The notes below the pieces were generated by a model that had not been told where the DNA came from, did no database searches, and saw only the letters and a list, made by a program, of their open reading frames with translations. The position numbers were made by a program, and so were the translations under genes. Below, one piece after another: positions 62,051 to 64,000 of a DNA stretch of 64,000 bases. Location: assembly GCA_013433145.1 (NCBI GenBank), contig CM024181.1, forward strand, positions 3,844,001-3,908,000, read 5' to 3'. Each line of letters begins with the position of its first letter. Within the stretch, counting starts at the first letter, position 1. The DNA is from Ascaris suum. Taxonomy: Eukaryota > Nematoda > Chromadorea > Rhabditida > Ascarididae.

Positions 62051-64000
62051 AATTCTCTAAGCTCACTCAGCTGATTTCTTCAAATCCATCCAACGTTATC
62101 ACACCATTCAATTCTCACCTGTTTACTTACCTGTTTATTTGCTATCACCTTGTTGCCTCGCATATTCATATCGTTGCGTTGTTCCCTTACTTCTAAGCAT
62201 ACTCTTTTTTTTCCGCCCATCCATCCTCACCTCATCAATGACTCTTGAAGAGACTATTGATTACCTGGTATAATGATCACACAATCAGAAAAATAAACAA
62301 CGCGATAAAAAGCCCCAAATTCAAGTTCTTTTGGATTCAAACTCAAAGCAAACAATACATCCATGTCCCCACTCAGTTTTTGAAATATTTTGCTTCAATT
62401 TTGATAGAGCACTCAATTAGAAATTGTCGGAAAATTAATAACGAAAATATTCTTTTTTTGCCGGCGATATCTATGCACTTTATCTCGCTGCAGTGATGCT
62501 TTATTACACAATAAAAAGACACACTTTTATATTAAACAAACCTGTAAGCATCATGAATTAATAATTCTCATAGTTATTTCAGACCTCACTATTTCCCGGT
62601 AGTGTATTGCTAAATCTTATTCCAATTAGGCAGCAGGACATTTCCTCCTCCATCTATCAATTCAGTTATTATTGTATCCTCCAACACTATACCCCCCCCC
62701 CCTATCGCAACGTATAATCTTCAGAGGAAATCGTTTCAGGATATTTGAGTATTAATTTGCAGTCGCATTACCTGATCGCTGAAGATGCCAACTTAATGTG
62801 AAACAAAAGGTATAACCGTATATGTGTTATGCGTTCCACTAAAACCTCCAATCTCCCAATAAATTCTTACCCCAATAAAGCAGTAAATACGTGCTATAGA
62901 TCATCGACGTCTTTGTTGGTCGCTAAGAAAAAAGAAACTTCTTTCTTGGTAAATTAATAGAAATTAATCCATTATGTACTCAAATTATAAGTATTTCGGT
63001 TCTAATTTAAAAATAAAAAAAAAAAACTCAAAAAACAAATTCTGAGATGTCATCCATTTCACGCATTTTTGCATTACTACGATAGCGCACACTAAATGAA
63101 ACTTACTAAAAAATCACCGAGCATTCTCTCAAATGTAATTGATGTTATGCCTTTCCTAAAATCCACTGCACTAATATATCGATTGCACGCACCATTACTA
63201 TTAATAAGTGTGCACAGGTGGGTTGTAATTGATGTTCACCTATCAACACGTCTGTTTCCTCTTGGTTCACATATTCCCTGATTGTATTTAACAGCCCTAA
63301 CAATTCCAACCAGTTCTAGGTTCAATCTGGTTTAAGGTCTCCGCTGTGAGCAGGATCAGGATCGAATTCAACCGAAACCCCTTCAATTCAAAAACCTGCT
63401 TCTTTGATATACTTTTTGATCTACCTCACACAAGCAGCTAAAGTCCAGCAATATTGTCGAGCAACATAAAACAGCAATAAAAACCTAATGCTTCAAATGA
63501 CAACTCTCCTTACAAGAGCCATAAGGAGCACATTAACCACAAGGAAGCTCATGAGCAGACCGGCGTATCGACACGACGATGACGTTGACCCGAGACAGGG
63601 TCTCCACTAAGCATCTGGAGCCGTTTAAATTCAAGATCAAGTATGCTTCGACGCCATATTAGTAACAACGTCAATGCAAGCAAGCCAACACCATACCCAA
63701 TGCTTATATGAAGTTCTCAAGCGCAAGACCGACAATCTCAGACAATACAGCAGTCACCAGCAGACATTTCAGTAGCAAATCTGTTTTTTGCTTTTAATAA
63801 AAATACATGACCTAGTATAACTAAGCGATCCTACTCCATGGAAAGGACTTGTGAAAATATTATAGAAGCGTCGATGCTTCTCTTCACTGTAATATGGTCA
63901 CGAAGCAAAGTTGGTGAACCATCCCACTACCTAATGTAGACACCGTGTACAAAAGACTGACAAAGGAAGCAATATGGCAGGTCTTCTGTAACCAATCATC
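62051..64000. other. Unassigned right end of window
   Basis: This is AT-rich sequence with an 11-base poly-C run at 62692-62702 and an A-rich tract near 63005-63025. From about 63330 to 63720 the composition is more balanced, but I could not define an exon or repeat. I see no supported coding exon here. Confidence 0.5.

Noticed and set aside
63310..63345. B-box-like ggttcaatctgg as a tRNA gene
   Set aside because: There is no A box at the correct distance and no acceptor stem pairing.

Overview
This is a eukaryotic, almost certainly nematode, genome window. All coding is split into short exons by introns of about 0.1-5 kb. The conserved proteins read as nematode-type orthologues. Three start codons lie 10-24 bases behind a U-rich 3' splice site, as expected for spliced-leader trans-splicing. 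By eye the window is AT-rich (about 60% or more), with TA microsatellites and many poly-G/poly-C tracts. The dynein gene fragment alone has 29 coding exons, more than I would expect in a compact Caenorhabditis-type gene, so an intron-rich parasitic lineage (strongylid or ascaridoid/spirurid) is likely. I cannot fix the species. I see no bacterial genes, CRISPR array, rRNA or convincing tRNA.

Layout. (1) 1-16365, + strand: the 3' part of the cytoplasmic dynein-1 heavy chain gene (dhc-1). It has 29 coding exons with consistent phases, 1,669 aa from AAA4 through stalk, AAA5, AAA6 and C-terminal domain. (2) 16366-19540: convergent intergenic DNA. (3) 19541-28539, - strand: a six-exon gene for a small, probably nuclear basic/serine-rich protein that I do not recognise. 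(4) 28540-30499: divergent intergenic region. (5) 30500-36608, + strand: a complete ten-exon hnRNP F/H gene (435 aa, three quasi-RRMs, Gly-rich tail). (6) 36609-41236: convergent intergenic DNA with a GC-richer, repeat-like block and an orphan ORF. (7) 41237-55397, - strand: a complete 16-exon zer-1 gene (ZYG11/ZER1 family substrate receptor of CUL2 ubiquitin ligases, 838 aa, LRR then ARM repeats). (8) 55408-64000: upstream region of zer-1 with a 0.5-kb foldback element, another GC-richer block and a possible distal 5' exon.

The genes are ordinary housekeeping functions (retrograde transport, RNA processing, protein turnover) with no sign of operon organisation. I reconstructed the exon structures by hand: every exon junction keeps the reading frame, and the dhc-1, hnRNP and zer-1 products were compared with family sequences known to me. 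No database search was possible. I found no evidence for an undescribed multi-gene system. The more interesting points are structural: a GC-AG intron in dhc-1, an in-frame alternative acceptor, a possible intron-retention/early poly(A) isoform of the hnRNP gene, the unrecognised - strand gene, the foldback element, and a possible distal zer-1 exon.
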